A stretch of 39,072 nt of DNA, from the NCBI GenBank assembly GCA_002746605.1, contig PDPT01000018.1:1-39072 (forward strand), written 5' to 3'. Below are positions 16,495 through 25,345 of this stretch, piece after piece. Made by a program: the position numbers and the translations under genes. Position 1 is the first letter of the stretch. Each line of letters begins with the position of its first letter. The notes under the pieces are model-generated. The model was not told the DNA's origin, did not search any database, and was given only the letters and a program-made list of their open reading frames with translations. Source of the stretch: Ignavibacteriota bacterium. Its GTDB lineage: Bacteria; Bacteroidota; Ignavibacteria; Ignavibacteriales; Melioribacteraceae.

Positions 16495-17396
16495 ACCGTA
16501 AAATATTAAGCACAGTATTACTTTTAATTATTCTTGCGGTAATATCAATTAGCGGATCAGTTTATACTTACTATTTCCAAGCTAAAGATATTGATAAAAA
16601 TAAGGCAAAACTAAAAGAACTTAATACTAACGCACAAGACACAGAAGAGCTTCAAAATCAATTAGCTCAACTACAAAGCAAGATTAATGAACTCGATTCA
16701 ATTTTGGCATTACGTAAATATGTAATTCCCGTTTCAATATCGCAGGCAGAGTTTTTTAAGTTTATTAATGAAGTTAGCTCTAAATTTGGCGAATATTCTC
16801 ATGTTGATATTGAATATAAAGGAGAAGTTGAACAACCCTATTTTAAGAGTTATAATTATCTCCTTAAAGGAACTGCCGACTTTAATGATTTATATAGAAT
16901 GATCTATGCAATAGAACAAAGTAAAGAATTAAAAAAAGTTCTTAAAGGAGATTTAAGAAACTTTGTAGAAGTAGATAAAGAAGAATTTCCTCATTACTTG
17001 GTAACATATAGCTTAGATGTTTTGGTTTATTATTCAGATAAAGATGATTTTGCTTCATCACAATATAAAGAGAACAAACTAACGGCAAATCCTTTATATA
17101 ATATTTTCTATCCGTTAATTAGAGATGAGATACCGCCAAACTCTAAAGATTTGTTGGATGTTCAAACGGCTCAGCTTCTTGCTTTAATTCCTGACGGAGC
17201 TTATGTGTCGGATGCAACAGGTAAAACAAGATTACTTTGGGAAGGAGATGAAGTTTATCTCGGATATTTAACCAAAATCGATTTTGAAAATAATGAAGTG
17301 AAATTTGTTCTGAACAAAGGTGGTGTAATAGAAAAAATTACTTTGGAATTAGAACAAAAGAATTTAGAAAATAAAAAACAACTAACGAGTAAATAA
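16491..17396 (+). CDS. PilO-like protein with C-terminal PilP/GspC-like domain
   Basis: A 301-residue inner-membrane protein: a short cytoplasmic end, one helix (about 7-28), a coiled coil (31-75), then a PilO-type ferredoxin-like domain (about 85-195) with QAEFFKFINEVSS and NYLLKGTADFNDLYRMIYAI. After a linker, residues 225-290 read ALIPDGAYVSDATGKTRLLW and VKFVLNKGGVIEKITLEL, the beta-rich pattern of PilP or the GspC HR domain, which binds the secretin. So one chain seems to do the jobs of PilO and PilP. PilP lipoproteins are normally separate, and none is encoded nearby. It overlaps the upstream gene by four bases and ends one base before the secretin start. The PilO part is firm; the PilP part is moderate. 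Confidence 0.75.
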   Translation: MNRKILSTVLLLIILAVISISGSVYTYYFQAKDIDKNKAKLKELNTNAQDTEELQNQLAQLQSKINELDSILALRKYVIPVSISQAEFFKFINEVSSKFGEYSHVDIEYKGEVEQPYFKSYNYLLKGTADFNDLYRMIYAIEQSKELKKVLKGDLRNFVEVDKEEFPHYLVTYSLDVLVYYSDKDDFASSQYKENKLTANPLYNIFYPLIRDEIPPNSKDLLDVQTAQLLALIPDGAYVSDATGKTRLLWEGDEVYLGYLTKIDFENNEVKFVLNKGGVIEKITLELEQKNLENKKQLTSK

Positions 17397-17397
17397 C

Positions 17398-18678
17398 ATG
17401 AAAAAGATAATATCTATAATCGCTCTATTTGTATTAGTACAAACATTATTTGCACAAAAGCAATTGGAAAAAACATTAAGTGGTTACGTAAACCCTGATG
17501 AATTAGTAAGTATTGCAGAATATACTCCGTTTGATAAAGCTATTGAAGCTTTAAGTAAAATAAGTGAACGAACTAACGGGAAAAGAATAATTTCAACTGC
17601 CGGACTTACATCTCCTATTGGTGTTGAAATTAATAAAATTAACTTTATGAAAGCTCTTGTTATTATTGTTCAATATAACGGACTTGAGTTTGAAGAAAAA
17701 GAAAGAGTAATTGTTGTAAGAAAAAAAATTGATGATGCCGAAGGATTAACGGCAGACAATTATGCTTCTCTAGATACGCGGGAAGTTAAAATTTCTGCAA
17801 TATTTTTTGAAGCTGATGTTCAAAAAATGAGAGAGAGAGGAATAAACTGGCAATGGCTCTTTTCAAATTCAGGTATAAAAGTTGGTCCCAAATTACGTGC
17901 ATTTACTGAAACGAAAAAACAAGGTAATAATTCAAATTCAAATTCCAACTCCGGTGGTTCCGCAGCTCTTCAAAAACCTTTAGAGTTTTTAACACCTATT
18001 GTATCGGAATTTAATGTTGGTGATTGGTCAGGAACCGTTGAAGCTGCATTTAAATATTTTGAAGCGGAAAATTTAGGTGAAGTAATAGCAAGACCAAAAG
18101 TAACCGTAAGAGATAAAATGAAAGGAAGGATCCAAATAGGTTCCGATATCTCTATAAAACAAAAAGACTTTTCAGGGAACATTATTGATAAATTTTACTC
18201 TACCGGTACAATTATAGAAGTATCTCCTCATATTTATAATGAAGATAATCAAGATTATATTCTGCTTAAAGTTGAAGCTGAAAGAAGTTCTGCTATTCCG
18301 GGCGAAATAACAACCGAAATAAAGAAAACTCAAGTGGCAACAGATTTATTAATGTTATCAGGCGAAGAAAAAGTAATCGGTGGTTTATTTATAAATGAAG
18401 AAATAAATGTTAGGCAGGGAATTCCTTTCTTGAAAGATTTACCTTGGTGGGTCTTTGGAATCAGATATTTAACCGGATATGATAAAGTTCAACAAACTAA
18501 AAAAGAAGTAATTATTATGTTGCATGTAGAACTCGTTCCAACTATACAAGAAAGAGTTGCTCAAAAAAGAAATACAAATTTATTAAAGAAAGAAATAGTT
18601 GAAGACCATAAAGAGTTTGAAAAGTTCCACATCAAATTTGATGATGATAAAATGCTCAAAAACTCCAGTGGTAAATAA
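17398..18678 (+). CDS. pilQ: Short secretin, PilQ/GspD family
   Basis: A 426-residue outer-membrane channel protein, much shorter than usual PilQ or GspD (600-800). Residues 1-19 are a signal peptide ending LFAQ. About 40-110 form an STN/N0-like domain (FMKALVIIVQYNGLEFEE). The secretin core runs from about 125 to 400, with REVKISAIFFEADV, ARPKVTVRDK (231-240), a strand-rich middle, GGLF (about 348) and the ending EVIIMLHVELVP. An Asn/Ser-rich low-complexity linker (178-188) sits where the pore loop region begins. AMIN and multiple N domains are missing, so periplasmic reach is small. A charged tail of 35 residues follows the barrel. It is the last gene of the operon; a strong hairpin follows. 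Confidence 0.87.
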   Translation: MKKIISIIALFVLVQTLFAQKQLEKTLSGYVNPDELVSIAEYTPFDKAIEALSKISERTNGKRIISTAGLTSPIGVEINKINFMKALVIIVQYNGLEFEEKERVIVVRKKIDDAEGLTADNYASLDTREVKISAIFFEADVQKMRERGINWQWLFSNSGIKVGPKLRAFTETKKQGNNSNSNSNSGGSAALQKPLEFLTPIVSEFNVGDWSGTVEAAFKYFEAENLGEVIARPKVTVRDKMKGRIQIGSDISIKQKDFSGNIIDKFYSTGTIIEVSPHIYNEDNQDYILLKVEAERSSAIPGEITTEIKKTQVATDLLMLSGEEKVIGGLFINEEINVRQGIPFLKDLPWWVFGIRYLTGYDKVQQTKKEVIIMLHVELVPTIQERVAQKRNTNLLKKEIVEDHKEFEKFHIKFDDDKMLKNSSGK

Positions 18679-18685
18679 ATTTTTA

Positions 18686-18720
18686 CAGACCCGATCTTTT
18701 ATTGGTCGGGTCTGCTCTTA
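18686..18720 (+). terminator. Terminator-like hairpin after the secretin gene
   Basis: CAGACCCGATC (18686-18696) pairs with GGTCGGGTCTG (18704-18714): 11 pairs with one G-U, loop TTTTATT. It starts eight bases after the secretin stop. The tail CTCTTAAAA is only weakly T-rich, while TTTTTA lies on the left side, so termination may be partial or Rho-assisted. Confidence 0.7.
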
Positions 18721-18758
18721 AAAACAAACAAAAGTAATAAACATTCCTACAAAAAGAA

Positions 18759-21700
18759 ATGAAAATAAATGCTAAACTTTTCTTTCTCGCTTTTTCCGTA
18801 ATAACATTAATTTCTACTACTTCGGCATTTATTTATAATATCTTATCGCAAGAACTATTAAAAAGTTTGCAGGCTAAATCAATAATAAACTCTGCTAATG
18901 ATTTTATTTTTGCCTATCAGGAACTAAGTAAAAAATTAGATGACGATTATAATGATAAATTCAGATTAACCGGAAATATCAAAAGTACTAATCTAGATTT
19001 TGTTTTAAGTGTAAATGATAAAGGCTTAATAAATCAAGAAGAAGTTAAAATTAAAGATAAAACAAAATTATATTTTAAGGTTAAATCTTTATCTAAATTT
19101 TTATATTACAATAAAAATCTTTTGATAAGACAAACTGAATTTAACAATCGGAAAATTTACTACGGACAAATTATTGATGATATAATACTTAATGACTTGT
19201 CACAAAAAGTACGTGCCGATGTTGCACTTCAAGAAGGTTCTCTAATAACAAATTTTTCTAATCGCACGGAAAATCAATACTATCTGCCAAATCTTAATAG
19301 ATTGACAAGGGAATTAGAACGCAAAAATAATTTTGAGATAATTTCCGAGGAATTAGATGAAATAGATTTTACGGGAACTCATTTGACTTTAACGGTTCCA
19401 ATTGATGTAGATTATAAAAATGATTTTATAATTTTCACTTTATTTGAAGAAGCTAATCAATTTGAATCTACGATGACAAATGTTACTGCAATTATTGTTG
19501 TAACCGGAATATTTTTAACAAGCATAATTTTACTTTTGTTTACAACAAAATACAGAAAACAATTGGAATACATTAATAATGTAGTTAAAAATATAGCCAA
19601 AGGAAATTTAACTGAAAGAGTAAAGGTAATAACTAAAGATGAAGTAGGAAAGCTCGGAAATACTTTTAATAAAATGTTAGATGAAATCGAAAAGCGGGAT
19701 AAAGGGGAAAGAGAATATTCTGAATTTTTGGCAATGACAAATAAAAATTCTTCGCTTGATGAAATATCCAAAGCAGTATTGGAGTCTTTCGTAAACGCAA
19801 TAAAAGCGGATATTGGTGCACTATACCTTTATGAAGATAATAAAAAATTAAAAAATATATACTCAATTAGTTTAAATGAAAAGAAGGGTTCGATAAAGCA
19901 AGAATCGGTTCTCTATAAAAAGGCAAGAAAGAAGAACGAACTTCTTGAAATTCATTTTTCCGAAAATAATCCTGAGATAGAAACCGGCATAACAAAGATA
20001 AGAATAAATTATTTATACATACTTCCTATTTTTTATAATAATCAAATTTTGGGAATAGTAGAACTAGGAGCCATAAACAAACCTGAAATAAATGTAAAAG
20101 AGTATTTAAATAAAATAAAATATCATCTGGCAATTGGTCTTGCAAATGGAAAAGCTCTTTCGGAATTAAAAATTTTAGTTGAAGAATTAAAGAGTATTAA
20201 CAAAGCATATAAAAATCAAAATATTAAGATTACTGAAAAGAATGACGAACTGATTAAACTTCATGCTGAGCTTAAAGTAAAAAGTGATGAGTTGGAAAAA
20301 CAGACAGATAAAGCAGTTGAATCCGAAAAATTAAAATCACAGTTCTTGGCTAATATGTCGCATGAATTAAGAACTCCACAAAATGCGATTTTGGGGCTGA
20401 CTGAACTAATCTTAAAAGACGATACAACTTCCGAGAAGAATAAAGAAAGATTAAATGTTGTATTAAGAAATGGAAGAAAACTATTAGGTTTAATCGAAAA
20501 TATTTTAGAATACTCTAAAGTTGAAGCGGGAAACATTGAAGTTAAATACAATCAAATTCTTTTAAGTGAATTAACTAAAGAAATTGGTTCTTTTGTGCAG
20601 CCTTTGTTTTTTGAAAAGAATGTTAAGTTTATTTTAGAAACTCCCAGAAGCAATGAGTATCTACTCAATACAGATATAAAGAAAATAGAACAAATAATTT
20701 TTAACTTGGTTGGCAATGCCGCAAAATTTACAAATAAAGGTTTTGTTAAATTAAAATTTGAAGTTGATGAAACCAATTTGAATATTATTGTTGAAGATAC
20801 AGGAACCGGAATAGACGAAAATGATGTTGAGATTATTTTTGATGAATTCAGACAGGCTGATGGAAATCTTAATAGGAAATTTAATGGAACAGGACTTGGT
20901 TTGGCAATATGCAAAAAATATGCTGAATTATTAAATGGAACAATTTCACTAAATAATAAATACGGAAATGGTTCTACATTTAAAGTATCTATTCCAAACA
21001 TAATAATTGAAGAAACTGCTATAGAAATTATTCATGATAAAAAACTAAATACACTCATTATTTCGGAAAACAGAGACTCAATAAAACTAATACATGACTA
21101 TTTAACTAATTACGAGATAAATGTAAGAGAATTATTACCCAAAGATTTTAGTGTAGATGAAGAAAGCTTAAAAGATATTGATATTGTAGTTATTGATTCT
21201 ACCCACAATTGTTGGGAAAAGTTGCAGCAAATAAAATCAAATTCTAAACTCTCTAATATTCCCGTAATTGTTGTAAACATGGATGAAAAAAACAATTGTG
21301 GTTTAGGCTTAAATATCTATGATTATTTTGCATCCTCAATTTCATCGGAACAAATTATAACGAATATCCAAAAACTTGAAAAACAAAATAATAGCAAAAT
21401 AAATAAATTATTATTCGTTATGGATGAGAATAAATATTTAAGCATAGAAAAAGATTTAGAGAAGTATGAAATCAATAATCTAAACAAAACTATTGATCTG
21501 AAAACTATTACTCCAGATCTAATTTTTATTGATATGGAAAGTGAGAAAAATAAACCGATAGAAGAAATAGTAAAACTGCAAGAAGAATTATCAACAAATT
21601 ATATTCCTAAAATTTGTTTCTTTGGAAATGATAATAATTTAAATTATAAAAAATTAAATGATAGTTTTATCGCAACTACATTGAAATATAAATATCATCC

Positions 21701-22202
21701 GCTTGATGTTCTAAAAATAATTAAGGATAGAATAGAATTGATAGATAGCTCAATATTTGAATCCGATAAAAAAATTATTTCGGAACAAAGAATAGAAAAC
21801 CAAGCAAAGCAATTTAATAGAGAAAAAAATACTATCTTAATTGTTGATGATAATGAAGATGCTAGATTTACAATTGGTGAAATTGTTCAGTCGTTAAATT
21901 ATAAACCTATTTATGCCAAAGATGGTTTTGATTGTTTGAGTAAAATTGAGGAATCGAAACCAGATTTAATCCTTTTGGATATTATGATGCCCAAGATGGA
22001 TGGATTTCAAACAATCAAAAAAATAAGAAATGAAGAGGGCTATAAAAATATCCCGGTTTATGCTTTAACTGCCTATGCAATGTTGGCGGATCAAGAAATA
22101 ATTACAAAAAATGGTTTTGACGGTTTATTTACAAAACCGATAAACACTACAAAACTCGAAAGAAAACTTCATGCAATTTTTGATGAGATAGTTAATGGAT
22201 AA
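18759..22202 (+). CDS. Hybrid sensor kinase: HAMP, GAF, HisKA/HATPase, two decayed receivers, one receiver
   Basis: A 1147-residue membrane histidine kinase. One helix lies near 7-27, an exported sensor region at about 30-238, a second helix at 240-262, HAMP at 263-315, a GAF-like domain (325-465), and a coiled coil (470-525). The H-box reads LANMSHELRTPQNAI (His535), with Gln where Leu is usual. The ATPase domain follows, with NLVGNAAKF, DTGTGI and GTGLGLAI. Then come two segments of receiver size (about 770-890 and 895-1010) with receiver-like strand patterns but no conserved phospho-Asp environment, and last a complete receiver (1025-1147; phospho-Asp1074 in LLDIMMP, Lys at TKP). Its stop overlaps the next start by eight bases. 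It starts 80 bases after the secretin and may sense envelope or pilus state, which is inference. Confidence 0.85.
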   Translation: MKINAKLFFLAFSVITLISTTSAFIYNILSQELLKSLQAKSIINSANDFIFAYQELSKKLDDDYNDKFRLTGNIKSTNLDFVLSVNDKGLINQEEVKIKDKTKLYFKVKSLSKFLYYNKNLLIRQTEFNNRKIYYGQIIDDIILNDLSQKVRADVALQEGSLITNFSNRTENQYYLPNLNRLTRELERKNNFEIISEELDEIDFTGTHLTLTVPIDVDYKNDFIIFTLFEEANQFESTMTNVTAIIVVTGIFLTSIILLLFTTKYRKQLEYINNVVKNIAKGNLTERVKVITKDEVGKLGNTFNKMLDEIEKRDKGEREYSEFLAMTNKNSSLDEISKAVLESFVNAIKADIGALYLYEDNKKLKNIYSISLNEKKGSIKQESVLYKKARKKNELLEIHFSENNPEIETGITKIRINYLYILPIFYNNQILGIVELGAINKPEINVKEYLNKIKYHLAIGLANGKALSELKILVEELKSINKAYKNQNIKITEKNDELIKLHAELKVKSDELEKQTDKAVESEKLKSQFLANMSHELRTPQNAILGLTELILKDDTTSEKNKERLNVVLRNGRKLLGLIENILEYSKVEAGNIEVKYNQILLSELTKEIGSFVQPLFFEKNVKFILETPRSNEYLLNTDIKKIEQIIFNLVGNAAKFTNKGFVKLKFEVDETNLNIIVEDTGTGIDENDVEIIFDEFRQADGNLNRKFNGTGLGLAICKKYAELLNGTISLNNKYGNGSTFKVSIPNIIIEETAIEIIHDKKLNTLIISENRDSIKLIHDYLTNYEINVRELLPKDFSVDEESLKDIDIVVIDSTHNCWEKLQQIKSNSKLSNIPVIVVNMDEKNNCGLGLNIYDYFASSISSEQIITNIQKLEKQNNSKINKLLFVMDENKYLSIEKDLEKYEINNLNKTIDLKTITPDLIFIDMESEKNKPIEEIVKLQEELSTNYIPKICFFGNDNNLNYKKLNDSFIATTLKYKYHPLDVLKIIKDRIELIDSSIFESDKKIISEQRIENQAKQFNREKNTILIVDDNEDARFTIGEIVQSLNYKPIYAKDGFDCLSKIEESKPDLILLDIMMPKMDGFQTIKKIRNEEGYKNIPVYALTAYAMLADQEIITKNGFDGLFTKPINTTKLERKLHAIFDEIVNG

Positions 22203-22890
22203 TGAAAAAAAAATATTGGTAATTGATGACCAGCCCGCAAATGTCTTTTTGTTGCACGATAGGTTAAATAGAGAAGGCTTCAAAGTTATTACGGCTTACG
22301 ATGGTAAAAACGGAATTAAAAAAGCAATAGAAGATAAACCGGATTTAATTTTATTGGACATCATGATGCCCGGAGTGAATGGTTTTGAAGCATGCAAAGA
22401 AATTACTTCAAATGAGAAAACTAAACTAATTCCAATAATTTTAGTTACCGCTTTATATTCGCAAGAAGATACTCAAAGAGGTTTTGAAGCGGGAGCTTTT
22501 GATTATATAAAAAAACCTTTCAATAAAATTGAATTGCTTGCAAGAATAAAAGCTGCCTTAAGATTTGCCGAAATGAATAAGTTCTTACTTGAACTCGAAA
22601 AAATTGAAACTTTTTCTATTGCCGTAAAAAAAACAAATCACGAAATTAAACAACCTTTAACATTAATTAATTTATCGGTAACTGCATTAAAAAGAGAATT
22701 ACAATCTGATAACCCCCAAGTAGAACTTTTAAATCAAAGAGTTGAATTTATTGAGAAAGCTTCTGAAGAAATTGTGCAAGTGATGAATTCAATGCTGAAT
22801 ATTGATAAATTGGATGTTGCCGGTTATATAGATAACTTGCGGAATAATGAGTTTAAGATAAACAGTAAAGAAGAAAACGTTTTAGAGTAA
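22195..22890 (+). CDS. Receiver joined to a HisKA-like dimerisation domain, no ATPase domain
   Basis: A 231-residue cytoplasmic protein. Residues 1-125 are a complete receiver: Asp11/Asp12, phospho-Asp55 in LLLDIMMPG, Thr85 and Lys107. Residues 138-205 resemble the dimerisation and histidine-phosphotransfer helices of a kinase, with the H-box NHEIKQPLTL (His149) and a second helix rich in Glu and Lys. No N, G1 or G2 ATP-binding boxes follow; the frame closes after 25 more residues. It may act as a phosphotransfer node, or as a partner whose His is phosphorylated by the adjacent hybrid kinase. The start overlaps the hybrid kinase's stop, so the two are made together. It overlaps the convergent gene tail by nine bases. 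Confidence 0.75.
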   Translation: MDNEKKILVIDDQPANVFLLHDRLNREGFKVITAYDGKNGIKKAIEDKPDLILLDIMMPGVNGFEACKEITSNEKTKLIPIILVTALYSQEDTQRGFEAGAFDYIKKPFNKIELLARIKAALRFAEMNKFLLELEKIETFSIAVKKTNHEIKQPLTLINLSVTALKRELQSDNPQVELLNQRVEFIEKASEEIVQVMNSMLNIDKLDVAGYIDNLRNNEFKINSKEENVLE

Positions 22891-23913
22891 TTCAAACAAT
22901 GTTTCTTTTAGTTCATCAAAACTATAAGGCTTGTATAAAACTTTGTTAACATCATCCGCAGATGAATTTATTTTCTCTGAGCCTGTCATTAAAACTATTC
23001 GTGAAGAGTTATTTGTAGTTCTGATTTTTTTAGCACATTCAAGTCCGCTGCTTAAAGGCATTTGTTCGTCAAGAAATATTAAATCCGGTTTTTTATTTAT
23101 AAAAACATCATAAGCTTCTTCTCCGTTAGAAGCCGTAAAAACTTTAACTTTTAAGCTTTTTAATAGGTCTTTTAATACTTCGCGTTGAAACAAGTTATCT
23201 TCTGCTACGAGAATTTTCTTATTTTTAATTAGCTTCAAATTTGTTTTACTTTTATACTCCGGAAAGAATAACATAAATGTTGTTCCTTTGTTAAGTGAAC
23301 TTTTAACATCAATCCAACCGTTATGATCTTCGATAATTTTCTTTGTAATGTATAAACCTAAGCCTGAATTTTCATTTTTTGATTTGCTCGTAAATCCTTT
23401 ATTGAAAATTTTTGATATTATTTCATCGGGAATTCCTTTCCCATTATCAGAAATTTTTAATCTTATAAATTTAGTTTTTTCCGCTTCACAAGTACTAATA
23501 ATACTTAAGCTTATTTTCACTATTGTATTATTGTCTCCGGCTTGTAAAGAATTGATTATTAAATTAAAAATCACTTTTTTTAAGTCAAGATAATTTCCAT
23601 GAATAAAAAAAATATCACCGCCAAATTCAAGTTTAATTTTATTATTAAATAACGCAACAACTTCTTCTAATAATTTTTTTAGTTCAATTTTATTTTTTTC
23701 AGTTTTAGGATTATGAGATAGTTGAGAAATTATGTTGTTTGCTAGAATAGAATTCTGCTCAATATTATTTATAAGGTTTAAGTCTTTTGCATCTCGTGCA
23801 GATTGTTGTTTTAATAAATCAACGCTACTTAAAATATTATGAATTAGATTATTTAAATCATGAATTGTGTTTTCATAATTTTGAATTTTATCGTTGTGAA
23901 AATTATTAGACAT
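22882..23913 (-). CDS. Soluble histidine kinase with C-terminal receiver
   Basis: A 343-residue cytoplasmic kinase without a sensor domain. The H-box is of the NtrB type, HDLNNLIHN (His18). The ATPase domain shows N117/N121 (FNLIINSLQAG), SDNGKGIPDE (155-164) and SGLGLYITKK (183-192). A receiver follows at about 232-343 with AEDN, phospho-Asp282 in IFLDEQMP and Lys328 in YKPY. It starts two bases after the stop of the NtrC-type regulator and must be in one operon with it, downstream. Input probably comes through a partner protein since no membrane or PAS segment is present. Its 3' end overlaps the convergent receiver gene by nine bases, so the two transcripts are antisense at their ends. Confidence 0.85.
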   Translation of the reverse strand: MSNNFHNDKIQNYENTIHDLNNLIHNILSSVDLLKQQSARDAKDLNLINNIEQNSILANNIISQLSHNPKTEKNKIELKKLLEEVVALFNNKIKLEFGGDIFFIHGNYLDLKKVIFNLIINSLQAGDNNTIVKISLSIISTCEAEKTKFIRLKISDNGKGIPDEIISKIFNKGFTSKSKNENSGLGLYITKKIIEDHNGWIDVKSSLNKGTTFMLFFPEYKSKTNLKLIKNKKILVAEDNLFQREVLKDLLKSLKVKVFTASNGEEAYDVFINKKPDLIFLDEQMPLSSGLECAKKIRTTNNSSRIVLMTGSEKINSSADDVNKVLYKPYSFDELKETLFELL

Positions 23914-23915
23914 TT

Positions 23916-25268
23916 TTACTTCAGGCTGTATTTTTTAATTTTCGTGTATAATGTTTTCTGACTTATGCCCAAAGCTCTAGCTGTTTCTTCTCTATTCCAA
24001 TCTAGTATATTCAAAGTTTTTCTTATATGAAGCTTTTCAATATCGTCCAACTTTAAAATATTTTCGCCGGCATCATTAAATTCTTCGTATGAGAATGTTT
24101 TATTATGGTTTGGCAAATTCAAATCTTGTGGCTCAATTAAATCGCCGTTAGAAAATATTATTGCGCGCTCGATAATATGTTCTAACTCTCTCACATTACC
24201 GGGGAAGTCATAAGCAAGTAATCTATTTTTAGCATCAACTGAAAGTTTTTTTACTTCGTTTACAGAACACTTTTTCTCCAAGAAAAAATTTGCTAATAAA
24301 GAAATATCATTTTCTCTTTCTGCAAGTGGAGGAATATTTAACGTTATAATATTTAATCTAAAAAGTAAATCTTTCCTGAATTTTTTTTGTTCAGCAAATT
24401 CCATAAGATTTCTATTGGTTGCAGCAATAACTCTAATATCGGAAGATAAATTTTTTACTCCACCTATTCTTCTAAACTCTCCGTTCTCTAAAAATCGTAA
24501 TAATTTTGGTTGCAGAGTTAAACTCATTTCACCTATTTCATCAAGAAAAAGAGTTCCGCCATCGGCAATTTCAACTAAACCTTGTTTAGAAGATTTAGCA
24601 TCTGTGAATGCACCTTTTTCATAACCGAACAATTCACTTTCCATTAGTTGATCGGGCAGGGAAGCACAATTGATTGCTACGAGCGGCTTATCTTTCCTAA
24701 GAGAGTTTTTATGAATAAATTCGGCAAATAATTCTTTACCTGTTCCGGTTTCGCCTTCCAACAAAATATTCGAGTTTGATGTGGCAACTCTTCGGGCTAG
24801 ATTAATTACATCTCTAATCTTTTTACTTTCGCCTATAATATTGTGCGATTTATAAGATTCAACTTTTTTATTTAAAATATTATTTTGGTCTAAAACCTTC
24901 TTATGCTTTAAAGCTCTTTCTATTGTTACCAAGAGATGTTGAAAGTCATAGGGTTTATTTAGAAAATCGTAAGCACCTAATTTTATACACTCAATTGCAG
25001 TTCGCATATCGGATTGAGCCGTTAAGACAATTACTTGTAATCTTGGTCTATTTTCAGAAACAAATTTTAGTACTTGTTCTCCTGATATTTTTTGCATCTC
25101 CAAATCTAAGAGAAGTAAATCATAATTTTTTTCATTGAGTTTTTCAATTGCATATTTACCGTCGTAGACAATATCTACATCAAAGTTTTCATTCACTAAT
25201 TCTTCTTTTAACAGATAACAGAGAGTCTCGTCATCATCTGAGATAAGTATTTTTGCTTTATAATTCAT
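23916..25268 (-). CDS. NtrC-family sigma-54 response regulator (GAFTDA variant)
   Basis: A 450-residue activator. The receiver (1-120) has the acidic cluster D11-D13, phospho-Asp55 (LLLLDLEM), Thr83 and Lys105. The AAA+ domain (about 142-375) has Walker A GETGTGKE (172-179), the sigma-54 contact loop as GAFTDA (219-224, Gly to Asp compared with GAFTGA), Walker B TLFLDEIGEM (239-248) and the arginine-finger segment. The C-terminus has a Fis-type HTH (REETARALGISQKTLYTKIKKY). The downstream gene, two bases away, encodes its likely kinase. Both genes point toward the pilus-linked kinase genes, and both pilin promoters look sigma-54-dependent, so it is a candidate PilR-like regulator; that link is inferred. 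Confidence 0.9.
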   Translation of the reverse strand: MNYKAKILISDDDETLCYLLKEELVNENFDVDIVYDGKYAIEKLNEKNYDLLLLDLEMQKISGEQVLKFVSENRPRLQVIVLTAQSDMRTAIECIKLGAYDFLNKPYDFQHLLVTIERALKHKKVLDQNNILNKKVESYKSHNIIGESKKIRDVINLARRVATSNSNILLEGETGTGKELFAEFIHKNSLRKDKPLVAINCASLPDQLMESELFGYEKGAFTDAKSSKQGLVEIADGGTLFLDEIGEMSLTLQPKLLRFLENGEFRRIGGVKNLSSDIRVIAATNRNLMEFAEQKKFRKDLLFRLNIITLNIPPLAERENDISLLANFFLEKKCSVNEVKKLSVDAKNRLLAYDFPGNVRELEHIIERAIIFSNGDLIEPQDLNLPNHNKTFSYEEFNDAGENILKLDDIEKLHIRKTLNILDWNREETARALGISQKTLYTKIKKYSLK

Positions 25269-25345
25269 AAATAATCAGAAAATCTTATAATTTTTTTGTT
25301 TAATCCTCTTTCACGATCCGCTTGAGTTTGTAGTCCGGTTAAATA

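Noticed and set aside
20552..21001. 149-codon minus-strand frame inside the hybrid kinase
   Set aside because: It is antisense to the ATPase domain of the kinase, whose motifs fix the real frame.
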